NCBI GenBank assembly: GCA_013816615.1 | Contig: JACDED010000019.1 | Coordinates: 1-47,227, forward strand | DNA from: Bacteroidota bacterium | Lineage (GTDB): Bacteria > Bacteroidota > Bacteroidia > B-17B0 > Aurantibacillaceae | Direction of reading: 5' to 3' | DNA: 47,227 nucleotides | Shown: positions 8,639-17,242 of the stretch, piece after piece | Layout of the letters: each line of letters begins with the position of its first letter | How positions within the stretch are numbered: position 1 is the first letter of the stretch | Program-made: the position numbers and the translations under genes | The notes under the pieces: generated by a model | What the model was told of the DNA's origin: nothing | The model's database searches: none | Seen by the model: only the letters and a program-made list of their open reading frames with translations

Positions 8639-9162
8639 TTTATCCAACCGTAAAAAGCCATAAGCGTAAAAAGTAAATATAATGCTGCAAAACCCCACAA
8701 AAATTTTATGCCATACAAAGCAACATAAGCACCGTCAATCAAAACCCAGGCAAACCAATTCTCTACCCATTTTTTTGTCATCATGTACGTTGCCGTTAAA
8801 CTTGCTGCGGTAAGTATTGCGTCAAATAAAGCTTTATCACCCTTTAAAAGGTCAATTAAAAAATAAAACCCAACTGCTAGTATAACGGTTATAATTATTA
8901 AAACAGGAATTAATTTTAGAGGTGTTTTTTCTACTTTAAAGGCTTGTGTTTTGCCTTTATTCCAAAAATACCAACCATAAATAGCGGCACCGAAGTAAAA
9001 TACCTGTAGGCCCATATCTCCAAAAAGGCGTTGTTCGTAAAACACAAGTGCTGATGTGCATACCGAAATAATAGAAACCGGCCAACACCAAATGTTTTCT
9101 TTAATTGTAAGCCAAACGCCAATTGCACCTGTAATTGTGGCTATAATTTCAAGAATGCTCAT
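8617..9162 (-). CDS. pnuC: PnuC-family nicotinamide riboside (or thiamine) transporter
   Basis: A 181-residue polytopic membrane protein of the PnuC family, which moves unphosphorylated B-vitamin nucleosides by facilitated diffusion. The typical N-terminus (EIIATITGAIGVWLTIKENIWCWPVSI), aromatic residues in the central helix and the YGWYFWNKGK motif are visible, with about seven hydrophobic segments. It begins four bases after the TenI/ThiE-like gene and overlaps the kinase. The kinase partner favours nicotinamide riboside. The thiamine-type gene on its other side leaves a PnuT-like role possible. No TPP riboswitch is present upstream. Confidence 0.88.
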   Translation of the reverse strand: MSILEIIATITGAIGVWLTIKENIWCWPVSIISVCTSALVFYEQRLFGDMGLQVFYFGAAIYGWYFWNKGKTQAFKVEKTPLKLIPVLIIITVILAVGFYFLIDLLKGDKALFDAILTAASLTATYMMTKKWVENWFAWVLIDGAYVALYGIKFLWGFAALYLLFTLMAFYGWIKWKKAAL

Positions 9163-9166
9163 GACA

Positions 9167-9796
9167 CTAAAATTCGAGCTTATTTTCTTTGTAAGCTTCT
9201 AAAATCGTTAAAAAATTTTCGTATGGCGCAGCGTGATCCCAGATATATGAATTAAATGCAATGCCATAAAAACCAAGGTTTGCCGCTTTAGCAACTGTTT
9301 TTGGCGATGTACCCCCTCTTGCAACAAATCGTTTACCTGCGTTTTTCAGAGCAGCTTTTACGCCTGCTTCATAAAATCCGCTATAAAACTCACCGGTAAT
9401 GCTGTTAAACATGGTTCCAATTAAGATGTAATCAAATGAATATTCTTCTTTGTTATACACTTGTTGTAGTCTTGAATAAGAACGGCTTTTAGATATTTTG
9501 CTGAATTTTAATTTTAAACGCTGCCTCACAAAAAAGTATTTCCATTTTTTTGAGAGGTGTGTGCTTGTTAAATGAATGCCTTTAATATCGAATTTAAACG
9601 CCAGTTGGTGATGAGAGTGAATAACAATATGTTTGTGAAAATGCGCTGGTATCTCGTTTAAATAATCAACCATTTGATTGGTAGAATACTTTGGCTTACG
9701 CAAATGCAAATGTGTTAAACCACTCTCAAACATCTTTGTTATTAAGCTCGTTTCATCAGGCACATCCTTTGAAGATGTAATTACAAATAACTCCAT
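9167..9796 (-). CDS. TenI/ThiE-like thiamine phosphate synthase family protein
   Basis: A 209-residue TIM-barrel protein of the thiamine phosphate synthase/TenI family. Visible marks are the N-terminal strand MELFVITS, the THLHLRKPKYS motif corresponding to the LRxK substrate-binding strand, GTMFNSITG (phosphate or pyrophosphate loop region) and VARGGTSPKTVAKAANLGFYGIAFNS near the C-terminus. The central region is short and basic (KKWKYFFVRQRLKLK), unlike typical ThiE. No other thiamine genes (thiC, thiD, thiM) are adjacent. It could be a true ThiE or a TenI-like aminopyrimidine isomerase; the sequence alone leaves this open. Confidence 0.78.
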   Translation of the reverse strand: MELFVITSSKDVPDETSLITKMFESGLTHLHLRKPKYSTNQMVDYLNEIPAHFHKHIVIHSHHQLAFKFDIKGIHLTSTHLSKKWKYFFVRQRLKLKFSKISKSRSYSRLQQVYNKEEYSFDYILIGTMFNSITGEFYSGFYEAGVKAALKNAGKRFVARGGTSPKTVAKAANLGFYGIAFNSYIWDHAAPYENFLTILEAYKENKLEF

Positions 9797-9820
9797 ACAA
9801 ACACTATCACATTTAATAAA

Positions 9821-10537
9821 TTAAAAACACTTACTTATTTCTGATAATAAAAATACATTTTTTTCCAATGCATTACCAATTACGATCATATTTGCCCCAC
9901 TATTTATTATTTTCTGAGCTTTTTGCTTTGAATCAATGCCTCCCCCAACAATTAAAGGCAAAGTAATTTGTTTTTTAATGTTTTTAATTAAAGCTGCTGA
10001 AACACTTGTTTTAGCGCCACTTCCGGCTTCAAGATAAACAGCTTTAAATCCTAATTGCTCAGCGGCAATAACTGTATTTATTGCCAGTGTTTTGTTTTTT
10101 GGATCAAGCGGTTTGGTTCCGGTAACACGCTCGGTTGCTGAAACAGAGCCGCCGTTAATTAGTAAATAAGCCGTAGGTAAATGTGGCAATTTCATTTTTT
10201 TAATGATAGGCGCAGCGGTAATATGTTTACTAATAAGGTAATCGGGATTACGACCCGATAATAAACTTAATAATAATAAACCGTCGGCAGCTTTTGATAA
10301 TTGCGACTCATTACCCGGAAACAATACAATTGTGATCTTAGAGATCTTTTTAATTGCCAATATGGTTTTTGTAACATCTCCTTTTTTTAACTCGCTGCCA
10401 CCAACTAAAAAACAGGCCACTTTGTTTTTGTTTGCGAGACTAATAAGTTCAGGATTAAATTTATCAGGATCTATAAGCACAGCCAGCAAAGGTTTTTTTG
10501 CCGTGTTTAATTTTTTTATAAGATCGTTAAATTTCAT
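9821..10537 (-). CDS. Geranylgeranylglyceryl phosphate synthase family (group II, bacterial)
   Basis: A 238-residue TIM-barrel prenyltransferase of the GGGP synthase/PcrB family, which links a polyprenyl diphosphate to glycerol-1-phosphate, the first ether-lipid step best known in Archaea. Visible motifs are LIDPDKF near residue 22, FLVGGSE, a YLEAGSGA segment in the C-terminal half, and the phosphate-binding IVGGGI and IGNALEKN loops. Group II homologues are found in Bacteroidota, where the final lipid is not well known. Its 5' end overlaps the PPTase gene by 11 bases, so the two are translationally linked. Confidence 0.9.
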   Translation of the reverse strand: MKFNDLIKKLNTAKKPLLAVLIDPDKFNPELISLANKNKVACFLVGGSELKKGDVTKTILAIKKISKITIVLFPGNESQLSKAADGLLLLSLLSGRNPDYLISKHITAAPIIKKMKLPHLPTAYLLINGGSVSATERVTGTKPLDPKNKTLAINTVIAAEQLGFKAVYLEAGSGAKTSVSAALIKNIKKQITLPLIVGGGIDSKQKAQKIINSGANMIVIGNALEKNVFLLSEISKCF

Positions 10538-11105
10538 TTAAAACATATACCATTTTATAATCATCAATATTCTCGCTTATTAAACGGTATTGCTTTTTAA
10601 AATTTGCGTTATCAATTTTACCAAAAATAACAGAGCCATCAAACTTTTGTACAAACAAATTTTTTATAAAATCCAGCTCTTTTAATCCATATATCTTATA
10701 CATAGCCTCTTTAGCTGCCCAAATAGTGATTAGCTTTTCAACATCGTCTTTAGCAAAATCCATTTCGGCCGGAGACAAAAATTTATGCTGAATTTTTAAA
10801 ACTTTATCTCTTAACAGCTCTATATCTATACCGGTATTTTCTTTTTCGTTTATAATAATTGCCAGCTTATCGTGCGAATGCGAAATAGAGATATGCTCCG
10901 TTCGGTTCTTTAAAAAAGGCTTCTTTGTGGGATGATATTCCAGGCTAAAATCCTTCGTTTTTAACATCTCTTCTAATAAAAACAGGCTTCCGGCTTTCTC
11001 CAGTTCGCGTTTAGGCAAATTTACTTTTATGGCTGCAAAAGCCGCCATATCAAGGATTCCGATAGTTATAAAAGCTTCTATTTTTTTGATGTTTATCACA
11101 AACAA
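10527..11105 (-). CDS. 4'-phosphopantetheinyl transferase superfamily protein
   Basis: An Sfp-type PPTase of up to 192 residues that would transfer phosphopantetheine from CoA to a carrier protein. The magnesium-binding motif GIDIE (Asp94, Glu96) and the downstream W-AAKEAMYK (Trp129, Lys132, Glu133, Lys137) are both present, as is the HISISHSHD CoA-binding strand near residue 71. Start is uncertain: the longest frame begins at TTG 11105, GTG 11099 is two codons later, and the first ATG (11048) removes 19 residues that look part of the fold. A -7-like TAAGTTTG at 11120-11127 lies just upstream and overlaps the divergent ahcY promoter. Confidence 0.88.
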   Translation of the reverse strand: MFVINIKKIEAFITIGILDMAAFAAIKVNLPKRELEKAGSLFLLEEMLKTKDFSLEYHPTKKPFLKNRTEHISISHSHDKLAIIINEKENTGIDIELLRDKVLKIQHKFLSPAEMDFAKDDVEKLITIWAAKEAMYKIYGLKELDFIKNLFVQKFDGSVIFGKIDNANFKKQYRLISENIDDYKMVYVLNEI

Positions 11106-11109
11106 TTAG

Positions 11110-11140
11110 TTGAGAATTACAAACTTATGACTTATCTTTG
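11110..11140 (+). promoter_or_regulatory. Promoter of ahcY
   Basis: TTG (11110-11112), a 20-base spacer and TATCTTTG (11133-11140) match the Bacteroidota primary promoter. Predicted start is near 11144, leaving about 33 bases of leader. It overlaps a divergent -7-like element for the PPTase operon. Confidence 0.75.
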
Positions 11141-11176
11141 TATTCCTTAAAAATAAATAATTAAAAAACATATAAC

Positions 11177-12493
11177 ATGTCAGTAACAGCAACAAAATTT
11201 GTAAAAAGCAAAGTAGCGGATATGTCCTTAGCAGAATGGGGACGTAAAGAAATTAAATTAGCCGAGGAAGAAATGCCGGGTTTAATGGCTCTTCGTGCAG
11301 AATATGGTAAATCACAGCCATTAAAAGGTGCTCGTATTGCAGGTTGCTTGCATATGACCATTCAAACAGCCGTATTAATTGAAACTTTAACTGCTTTAGG
11401 TGCTGAAGTTACCTGGAGCTCTTGCAATATTTTTTCTACACAAGATCACGCAGCAGCAGCAATTGCAGCAGCTGGTATTCAGGTTTATGCCTGGAAAGGT
11501 ATGAACGCCGAAGAATTTGACTGGTGTATTGAACAAACCTTATGGTTTGGCGAAGACCGCAAACCTTTAAATATGATCTTAGATGACGGTGGTGACTTAA
11601 CAAACATGGTATTTGACCAATACCCTGAATTAGCTGCTGGCATTAAAGGTTTATCTGAAGAAACTACTACAGGTGTTCACCGTTTATATGAGCGTATGGC
11701 AAAAGGTACTTTATTGTTACCGGCTATTAACGTTAATGATTCTGTTACTAAATCTAAATTTGATAATAAATATGGTTGCCGCGAATCTTTAGTAGATGCT
11801 ATCCGTCGCGCAACTGATATTATGATGGCAGGTAAAATTGCTGTTGTAGCAGGTTATGGTGATGTTGGTAAAGGTTCTGCACAATCATTATCATCACAAG
11901 GTGTTCGTGTTATTGTTACAGAGATTGATCCTATTTGTGCTTTACAAGCTGCAATGGATGGTTACCAGGTTATGAAAATGGATAACGCTGCAAAAATTGC
12001 AGATATCTTAGTTACAACCACGGGTAATAAAGATATTATTGTTGGTCGTCATTTTGAAATGATGAAACACGGTGCTATTGTTTGTAACATTGGCCACTTT
12101 GATACTGAAATTGATATGGCCTGGTTAAACAAAAACCATGGTGCATCAAAAGATACAGTAAAACCACAGGTAGATCAATACACTATCAACGGAAAAAGCT
12201 TTTTAGTTTTAGCTGAAGGTCGTTTGGTTAACTTAGGTTGCGCTACAGGTCACCCAAGTTTTGTAATGAGTAATTCATTTACAAACCAAACTTTAGCTCA
12301 ATTGGAATTATGGACAAACACTGCTTCTTACGAGAAAAAAGTATATGTGTTGCCAAAAATTTTAGATGAGAAAGTGGCTCGTTTACACTTAGCAAAAATT
12401 GGTGTTGAATTAGATACTTTAAACAAAGAACAAGCTGATTATATCGGCGTTAAAGTTGAAGGACCTTTCAAGGGCGACGCTTACAGATACTAA
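11177..12493 (+). CDS. ahcY: Adenosylhomocysteinase
   Basis: A 438-residue SAH hydrolase that splits S-adenosylhomocysteine to adenosine and homocysteine, relieving product inhibition of methyltransferases. Family marks are [33 protein letters not shown], the NAD-binding GYGDVGKG (about residues 225-232), the HFDTEIDM segment and a C-terminal end FKGDAYRY that contributes to the cofactor site of the neighbouring subunit. Length is normal. It has its own promoter and a strong terminator, so it is probably monocistronic. Its codon use (frequent GGT, GCT, TTA, ACT) looks like that of a well expressed gene. Confidence 0.98.
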   Translation: MSVTATKFVKSKVADMSLAEWGRKEIKLAEEEMPGLMALRAEYGKSQPLKGARIAGCLHMTIQTAVLIETLTALGAEVTWSSCNIFSTQDHAAAAIAAAGIQVYAWKGMNAEEFDWCIEQTLWFGEDRKPLNMILDDGGDLTNMVFDQYPELAAGIKGLSEETTTGVHRLYERMAKGTLLLPAINVNDSVTKSKFDNKYGCRESLVDAIRRATDIMMAGKIAVVAGYGDVGKGSAQSLSSQGVRVIVTEIDPICALQAAMDGYQVMKMDNAAKIADILVTTTGNKDIIVGRHFEMMKHGAIVCNIGHFDTEIDMAWLNKNHGASKDTVKPQVDQYTINGKSFLVLAEGRLVNLGCATGHPSFVMSNSFTNQTLAQLELWTNTASYEKKVYVLPKILDEKVARLHLAKIGVELDTLNKEQADYIGVKVEGPFKGDAYRY

Positions 12494-12511
12494 TAAATAA
12501 AAAAATAATTT

Positions 12512-12544
12512 AAAATGATCCGCCTCAGTGCGGATCATTTTTTT
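12512..12544 (+). terminator. ahcY terminator
   Basis: A 12-bp stem (12512-12523 with 12530-12541) with a 6-base loop and a following T run lies 18 bases after the ahcY stop. Confidence 0.88.
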
Positions 12545-12558
12545 ATATAACAATCCTT

Positions 12559-13065
12559 ATGAAAAAAATAGCAATTATAACTGTCGCTTTTTTAATAGTG
12601 ATTTTAAGTGCTTGCGGACCAACCCAGGATTCTGCAATTAAGTATAATGATTCGATAATGAAAATTATTGATGGGCTTACTATAGAGCATACTTTATTTT
12701 TAGACCAGATAGATGGTCATAATATTGACTCATTAAAGTCAACACATTCAAAATTTGTAGCAAAAGCAAAAGAAAGTTTAGAAGCAAGTAAAAAAATTGG
12801 TCCCTTTGGTGATAAAACAGATTTTATTGATGTAACGCTTGATTATTTTAATACTTTAAATTCAATAGCAAATACAGAAGGAACGCAAATGGTTGAGATC
12901 ATGTCAAAAGATAGTTCTCAGATAGCGCAGGAAGACCTTGATAAAATTGATGTGCTGGCTGCTAAATTTGATGATGATTATAGCAAGGCTTATGATAAAA
13001 TTTCTGCTGCGCAGGAAAAATTTGCAAAAGAATGGAAATTTGAACTCATTGAAACAAAAAAATAA
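12559..13065 (+). CDS. Hypothetical lipoprotein, LIC11966-like surface protein
   Basis: A 168-residue lipoprotein with a clear signal and lipobox (LSAC, Cys near residue 19). The mature part is almost entirely helical and acidic, opening with IKYNDSIMKIIDGLTIEHTLFLDQI. This resembles the family annotated as LIC11966-type surface proteins, in which a YND motif is followed by repeated amphipathic helices. No enzymatic motif is seen. It stands alone between the ahcY terminator and a bidirectional terminator. The family assignment is tentative; the lipoprotein call is firm. Confidence 0.78.
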   Translation: MKKIAIITVAFLIVILSACGPTQDSAIKYNDSIMKIIDGLTIEHTLFLDQIDGHNIDSLKSTHSKFVAKAKESLEASKKIGPFGDKTDFIDVTLDYFNTLNSIANTEGTQMVEIMSKDSSQIAQEDLDKIDVLAAKFDDDYSKAYDKISAAQEKFAKEWKFELIETKK

Positions 13066-13072
13066 TAAAAAG

Positions 13073-13097
13073 ACCCAAATAAACTTTGGGTTTTTTT
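13073..13097. terminator. Bidirectional terminator between convergent genes
   Basis: A 7-bp stem (13073-13079 with 13085-13091) and 5-base loop, followed by T on the plus strand and by a T-rich run on the minus strand. It serves the lipoprotein gene and the convergent DUF1905 gene. Confidence 0.75.
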
Positions 13098-13108
13098 ATG
13101 CGTAAGAA

Positions 13109-13615
13109 TTACTTTTCTTTTTTTAAGCTTCTTAGCATCTCGCCAAAATTTTGTTTTTTGTACATAGCATTAATAATATTTACTATGCGCCCTGCTTTTG
13201 TATCAATGCCTTTGGCGCTATAAACATATCGGTGAAAATAATTACGATGCGATAACAATAAAGAATCAAATTGTTTTTTAGCGATCTTATCGTCATTTAA
13301 AGCTTCCATTAATTCTTCAGATTGAAGTGGTGCACTCTTATCCAATTCTATTTTTAAAGAAACAGCCGCGCCTTCTTTTTTCCCTAATTTTTTCCGAAGC
13401 TCGGCATTAATCGCAATAATAAAATTCCCCTCACCAATTGGGTAGGTTGCCATGCGATCGAATTTTACATCATCCATAACACCTTTAACGCGAAATTCTT
13501 TTTTATCGGGCCGTTTTAATTTTACAAGAATATCCGGCGGCACATTAACGTAGGTCCAACCGGTTTTTTCACCTTTACTTGAAAATTTTTGAATGATAGC
13601 TTTGAAGGAATACAT
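13109..13615 (-). CDS. DUF1905 / YdeI-OmpD-associated family protein
   Basis: A 168-residue two-domain protein. Residues 1-90 match DUF1905 (a small beta-barrel, seen as WTYVNVP, EFRVKGVMDDVKF and YPIGEGNFIIAINAELRKKLGKKEGAAV). The C-terminal part is the helical YdeI/OmdA-like domain (EALNDDKIAKKQFDSLLLSHRNYFHRYVYSAKG). Members are linked by name to bacteriocin or stress protection, but a biochemical role is not established. It begins one base after the TonB-C protein stop and is probably co-transcribed with it. Confidence 0.8.
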   Translation of the reverse strand: MYSFKAIIQKFSSKGEKTGWTYVNVPPDILVKLKRPDKKEFRVKGVMDDVKFDRMATYPIGEGNFIIAINAELRKKLGKKEGAAVSLKIELDKSAPLQSEELMEALNDDKIAKKQFDSLLLSHRNYFHRYVYSAKGIDTKAGRIVNIINAMYKKQNFGEMLRSLKKEK

Positions 13616-13616
13616 T

Positions 13617-14333
13617 TTATCTACACATTTTTAAATAAAGATTATAGGCTTCCATATCCCCTTTCCTTGCCGCTTCTTGAAAATTCATACAGGCAGTATC
13701 TTTAATTCCTGCTTTAAGATATGCAACTCCTAAATTATAATGATATAGCACGTTTTTTGGATAGCCTTCGCTATGCGCCTGATGAAAAAGATCAATTGCT
13801 AATACATTGTTTTTACCTACCTCTTCACTAGCTTTATCGAAAGTGATCTTTGCTTTTTCTTGTTTAAGCGCTTGGTCTTTCCACTTTTTTTGCTCATCAG
13901 CAAACTCCTTATTACTCATTGGCACTTGGTATACGATTGATTCATAAATCAAGGTGTCATTTTTTTTAGATCTTTCTTTTTCTATTGAAAAATAAACTTC
14001 CTGTGTAATGAGGGTATCAACCGGCTTACCATTTAATAAACCCGGTTCCCAATTTGGCATTAATGTTAAGATACGTTTTAATGGATCCCTAAATTCTTTA
14101 GTACTTCCCATCACATTCACAAACTTAATTTTACCGTCTTTTGAAATATATATGGTTGCTGTTAAATTGGCCTCAGTTCCTTTCTCCATCTCTCCTGAAG
14201 GATAGGATAAATACTTTCCTAAATAAGAATGAAAGGCTTTTTTACCTCCAACAAATTGAGGCCTTTTATATTCCTGGCCAAAATAACTATTAGCTAAAAG
14301 CAGTAAAACCACTAAAAATAAATAATACTTCAT
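13617..14333 (-). CDS. Secreted TonB C-terminal-domain and TPR protein
   Basis: A 238-residue protein with a cleavable signal peptide (hydrophobic to about residue 18, then FGQ). Residues about 25-115 form a TonB C-terminal-like domain (LSYPSGEMEKGTEANLTATIYISKDGKI, then LPNWEPGLLNGKPVDT with its typical PxWxPG-like motif). A charged helix and TPR/Sel1-like repeats follow (AIDLFHQAHSEGYP, VLYHYNLGVAYLKAGIKDTACMNFQEAARKG). There is no N-terminal membrane anchor or Pro-rich region, so this is not a true energy transducer. Stand-alone TonB-C domains are frequent in Bacteroidota envelope proteins. Partner unknown. Confidence 0.8.
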   Translation of the reverse strand: MKYYLFLVVLLLLANSYFGQEYKRPQFVGGKKAFHSYLGKYLSYPSGEMEKGTEANLTATIYISKDGKIKFVNVMGSTKEFRDPLKRILTLMPNWEPGLLNGKPVDTLITQEVYFSIEKERSKKNDTLIYESIVYQVPMSNKEFADEQKKWKDQALKQEKAKITFDKASEEVGKNNVLAIDLFHQAHSEGYPKNVLYHYNLGVAYLKAGIKDTACMNFQEAARKGDMEAYNLYLKMCR

Positions 14334-14442
14334 TTTCTAAAAATAGTAAAATATTTTTATTTGCTTTTAAACTCTTAAACCCCAGGCAACCCTTTCCCTA
14401 AAAAGTATGTCTTATATATAAGAACCATTAAATACTTAAATT

Positions 14443-15327
14443 ATGAAAACTATAAAATTACTTTTTGCAATTGCCCTGTGCTTTTTTAACGTAAAAAACA
14501 TTCACGGTGTAAACAGTATCAAAACCTCCACTTTGGTTAATCCCTGCGCGCCACAAGTAAGCATTACACCCTTTCCAAATACTTATGGCTGCTATTCTAT
14601 AACAGCTTACAACAGTGTTCCAAACGATCCTGATTCTTATTATCAATGGAATTTCCAGGATGGCACTACTGCCGTTGGCAAAATTGTTTACCATTGCTGC
14701 TCGCCTGTAACCGTTACTACTAATTATACATTATCCCTCACCTATACTTCTCCTACGCTGTGCGGGCCTTTATCAAATGTACAGGTATTTACCATTACTT
14801 TAAATCCTCCTGCATCTACACTTTGCGTTAATAATACGCCAAGCGTTACATTGGCAGCAAACTCGGTTACTGTATGGAGCGGTTTTGCCATTCCGGAAAT
14901 AATGACCTCATTTAATTATGGAGATGGTTCTGCTACTTCTCAAACTAATACACATACTTATCCCAATTGTGGTAATTATATTATTACAATAAACAGTTGG
15001 GATATGAATACACCCAACAATATTTGTTATTCTTACGCTGCTGTAAATATTACCTGCCCTAATCCAACCGGCATTACAGATCTTGAAAATATTTCCAAAA
15101 TGGTTTTGTATCCAAACCCGGCAACAGAATTTCTTAATATAAAAATCACACAACCTATTAAAGAACTAGAGGTATTTGATCTGCTTGGCAAAAAAACTGA
15201 AGTGTTAACAGAAATAAATGATCAGCAAAACACTTTACACACGGTTAAATTAACACCCGGTTCTTATATTGTTAAGATACAATTTGAGAATGGACAAAAA
15301 ACATACAGAAAATTCATAAAACAATAA
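14443..15327 (+). CDS. Secreted protein with PKD-like domains and T9SS sorting signal
   Basis: A 294-residue protein with a signal peptide (MKTIKLLFAIALCFF) and Cys-containing, Thr/Asn/Pro-rich beta domains. Two PKD-like stretches are seen (YYQWNFQDGTTAVGK at about residue 66 and MTSFNYGDGSATSQTNTHTYPNCGNYIITI at about 155). The last ~75 residues are a T9SS type A sorting domain: LYPNPATEFLNI, a VFDLLGKK strand, then LTPGSYIVKI and a basic end. It is exported and cleaved or attached by the type IX system, probably as a surface or adhesive protein. The sigma factor gene begins 32 bases downstream, so the genes may share a transcript. A 12-bp perfect palindrome at 14411-14422 precedes it. Confidence 0.85.
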   Translation: MKTIKLLFAIALCFFNVKNIHGVNSIKTSTLVNPCAPQVSITPFPNTYGCYSITAYNSVPNDPDSYYQWNFQDGTTAVGKIVYHCCSPVTVTTNYTLSLTYTSPTLCGPLSNVQVFTITLNPPASTLCVNNTPSVTLAANSVTVWSGFAIPEIMTSFNYGDGSATSQTNTHTYPNCGNYIITINSWDMNTPNNICYSYAAVNITCPNPTGITDLENISKMVLYPNPATEFLNIKITQPIKELEVFDLLGKKTEVLTEINDQQNTLHTVKLTPGSYIVKIQFENGQKTYRKFIKQ

Positions 15328-15359
15328 AAAACGGTACGCTTTTTGGTGCGCTTGCGTAA

Positions 15360-15911
15360 ATGCTGATCTCTACAGAGGAAATATTAAAAGGTTGTAAGGC
15401 AAAGGAGCAAAAAGCTTTTGAAATGCTGTACAAAAAATATTACAGGATCTTGTTGGGAATAGCATTAAGGTATAGCCGCAATACTGCTGAAGCTGAAGAT
15501 ATTTTACAGGATTCGTTCATAAAAATCTTTAATAGTATCGATTCTTTTAATTCAAAAGGTTCGTTTGAAGGTTGGATGAAACGCATTGTACAAAACACTG
15601 CAATTAACAGTTACAGAAGTAATTTAAAATTTGATCTGCATGTTGCTATAACCGATCATACCGAGGTGAGTGATGATAGTTTAAACTCGGTTTTTGAAAC
15701 CTTTACAAATAACGAGATAATTAGTTTATTTAATCAGTTGCCGGAAGGTTACAGGCTTGTACTAAATCTGTTTTATATTGATGGTTATAGTCATCCTGAA
15801 ATTTCGGAGATGCTGAACATAAGCATCGGCACTTCAAAATCGCAACTGTTTAAAGCTAAAAATTATTTAAAGAATTTATTGAAAATACATCACAAACAAG
15901 AGGCGGTATGA
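15360..15911 (+). CDS. ECF-type RNA polymerase sigma factor
   Basis: A 183-residue sigma-70-family factor with only regions 2 and 4. Region 2 covers about residues 20-85 (LYKKYYRILLGIALRYSRNTAEAEDILQDSFIKIF, the core-binding and -10 part). Region 4 is near the C-terminus (LPEGYRLVLNLFYIDGYSHPEISEMLNISIGTSKSQLFKAK, a helix-turn-helix). Its last codons overlap the next gene by four bases (ATGA), the usual coupling of an ECF sigma factor with its anti-sigma partner. Target promoters are unknown; the adjacent T9SS cargo gene is a possible target by position only. Confidence 0.93.
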   Translation: MLISTEEILKGCKAKEQKAFEMLYKKYYRILLGIALRYSRNTAEAEDILQDSFIKIFNSIDSFNSKGSFEGWMKRIVQNTAINSYRSNLKFDLHVAITDHTEVSDDSLNSVFETFTNNEIISLFNQLPEGYRLVLNLFYIDGYSHPEISEMLNISIGTSKSQLFKAKNYLKNLLKIHHKQEAV

Positions 15912-17236
15912 ATAAAGAAGAAAATATAAAAAACAGATTTTCGCAGTTTGAACCGGAAGTAGATGCTGCTGCCATTGAAATGGGCTGGCAAAAAATAAAA
16001 TACTTTGTGCCTCAAAAAGAAAATAAAAAAAGAGCAGGATTTTTCTTTTTATATGGAGCGGCCGCATTAGTTGTTCTTCTTGGGATTGCCGAACTTGTTT
16101 ATCTTTCGCGTACAGATACTGTTTTCACAAATAAAAAAGAACTAACCACACACACAACAAAAGTGCCGGATAATAATGCGGTCGTTAAAAAAGATAATAC
16201 AATAAAAGAGATTACTTCAACTATTTCAGACAAAAATAATGTGAATGAAACAACAAACATCGCCCTCAAAAAAGATAAAGAATTTTTACAAAAAAGTTAC
16301 GAAAGCAATACTTCTAAAAGAACAAATAATACTAAAAAAGTGATTTATACTTCTGTGCAAAAAAATAGTGTTACAAATAATTTGAAAAAGCAAAGTGGAA
16401 ATGATAGTGTTGTTTTTAATAAGCTGGATCTTATTGCCACATCTCTTTTAACACAAAACAGACCTTCTGATATTAATATTTCATTTAGCAACGATTATTT
16501 TTTTCCAAAACCTGTTTCTCCTTTTAGCGTAGATCTGTTTGCGGGTGCTCAACTATCACAAACCAACATTAACCAAAACGCACCTGTTAAAAATAACCAT
16601 ACGGGTTTTCTTATTGGCATTTCATTAAATCATCATTTAAGAAACAAGTTTATTTTTACAGGTCAGTTTATTTTTAGTCAACCTAATTTAAATTATACAA
16701 ACACCTTAACACAAAACAAAATTGTGAGCCAATCACTAACCATAAGCAGTACGCCTTCTAGTTCAGGCCCAGACACTATGCGTTACATTAATGCCAATAC
16801 AAATACGTTTATCCGGTCAAAAAATTGTTACCACGCAGCTTTAGGTTTAGAATACCAATTAATAAAAAAGAATAAAATAAGTATACATACTAATTTATTA
16901 TTTGATCTGCGAGTGTCAGAATACGATTATGGTTATACACGGGAGTTTGGAAAAGACATTCTTGTTCATTTAAAAGGCACACCTAACAACCCTAAAGAAA
17001 ATTTGGCTCCTTCTACTTTTGTTGAAGGAGATTTCAAGCAGTCAACAAATCTTGTAAGTTTTGGGCTTATGCCCGCAGCTTTATTTAGTTATGCTATAAA
17101 CACAAAAACTCGCGTCATCTTTAAGCCCGCTTATTTTATTGATCTAAGTGAAAATAATTTGATCATCAACTCTTCGTCTTTTAAACTAAAAGAAAATAAT
17201 TTAATGCTTAATCTTGGGCTGCGAATAAATTTATAG
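15908..17236 (+). CDS. Putative anti-sigma membrane protein with C-terminal beta-barrel-like domain
   Basis: A 442-residue protein that starts inside the sigma factor stop (ATGA overlap). Residues 1-42 are a short cytoplasmic segment (FEPEVDAAAIEMGWQKI), followed by one transmembrane helix (about 43-66) and a Lys/Thr/Asn-rich linker of about 120 residues. The C-terminal ~240 residues have alternating strands resembling an outer-membrane barrel (SVDLFAGAQLSQT, FLIGISLNHHLRNKFIFTGQF, YHAALGLEYQLI, final LMLNLGLRINL). There is no zinc anti-sigma motif. The position and N-terminal layout argue for an anti-sigma role. The barrel-like half could sit in the outer membrane or act as a periplasmic sensor. 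The function is inferred. Confidence 0.72.
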   Translation: MNKEENIKNRFSQFEPEVDAAAIEMGWQKIKYFVPQKENKKRAGFFFLYGAAALVVLLGIAELVYLSRTDTVFTNKKELTTHTTKVPDNNAVVKKDNTIKEITSTISDKNNVNETTNIALKKDKEFLQKSYESNTSKRTNNTKKVIYTSVQKNSVTNNLKKQSGNDSVVFNKLDLIATSLLTQNRPSDINISFSNDYFFPKPVSPFSVDLFAGAQLSQTNINQNAPVKNNHTGFLIGISLNHHLRNKFIFTGQFIFSQPNLNYTNTLTQNKIVSQSLTISSTPSSSGPDTMRYINANTNTFIRSKNCYHAALGLEYQLIKKNKISIHTNLLFDLRVSEYDYGYTREFGKDILVHLKGTPNNPKENLAPSTFVEGDFKQSTNLVSFGLMPAALFSYAINTKTRVIFKPAYFIDLSENNLIINSSSFKLKENNLMLNLGLRINL

Positions 17237-17242
17237 GTGGTA

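Noticed and set aside
9780-9830. A TPP riboswitch expected near the TenI/ThiE-like gene
   Set aside because: Only 24 bases separate it from the upstream gene, and no CTGAGA or other TPP-aptamer sequence is present there or before the operon.
14411-14422. A 12-bp perfect palindrome CTTATATATAAG upstream of the T9SS cargo gene
   Set aside because: It consists mostly of alternating A/T, which is likely by chance in this base composition, and no second copy or regulator gene supports an operator.
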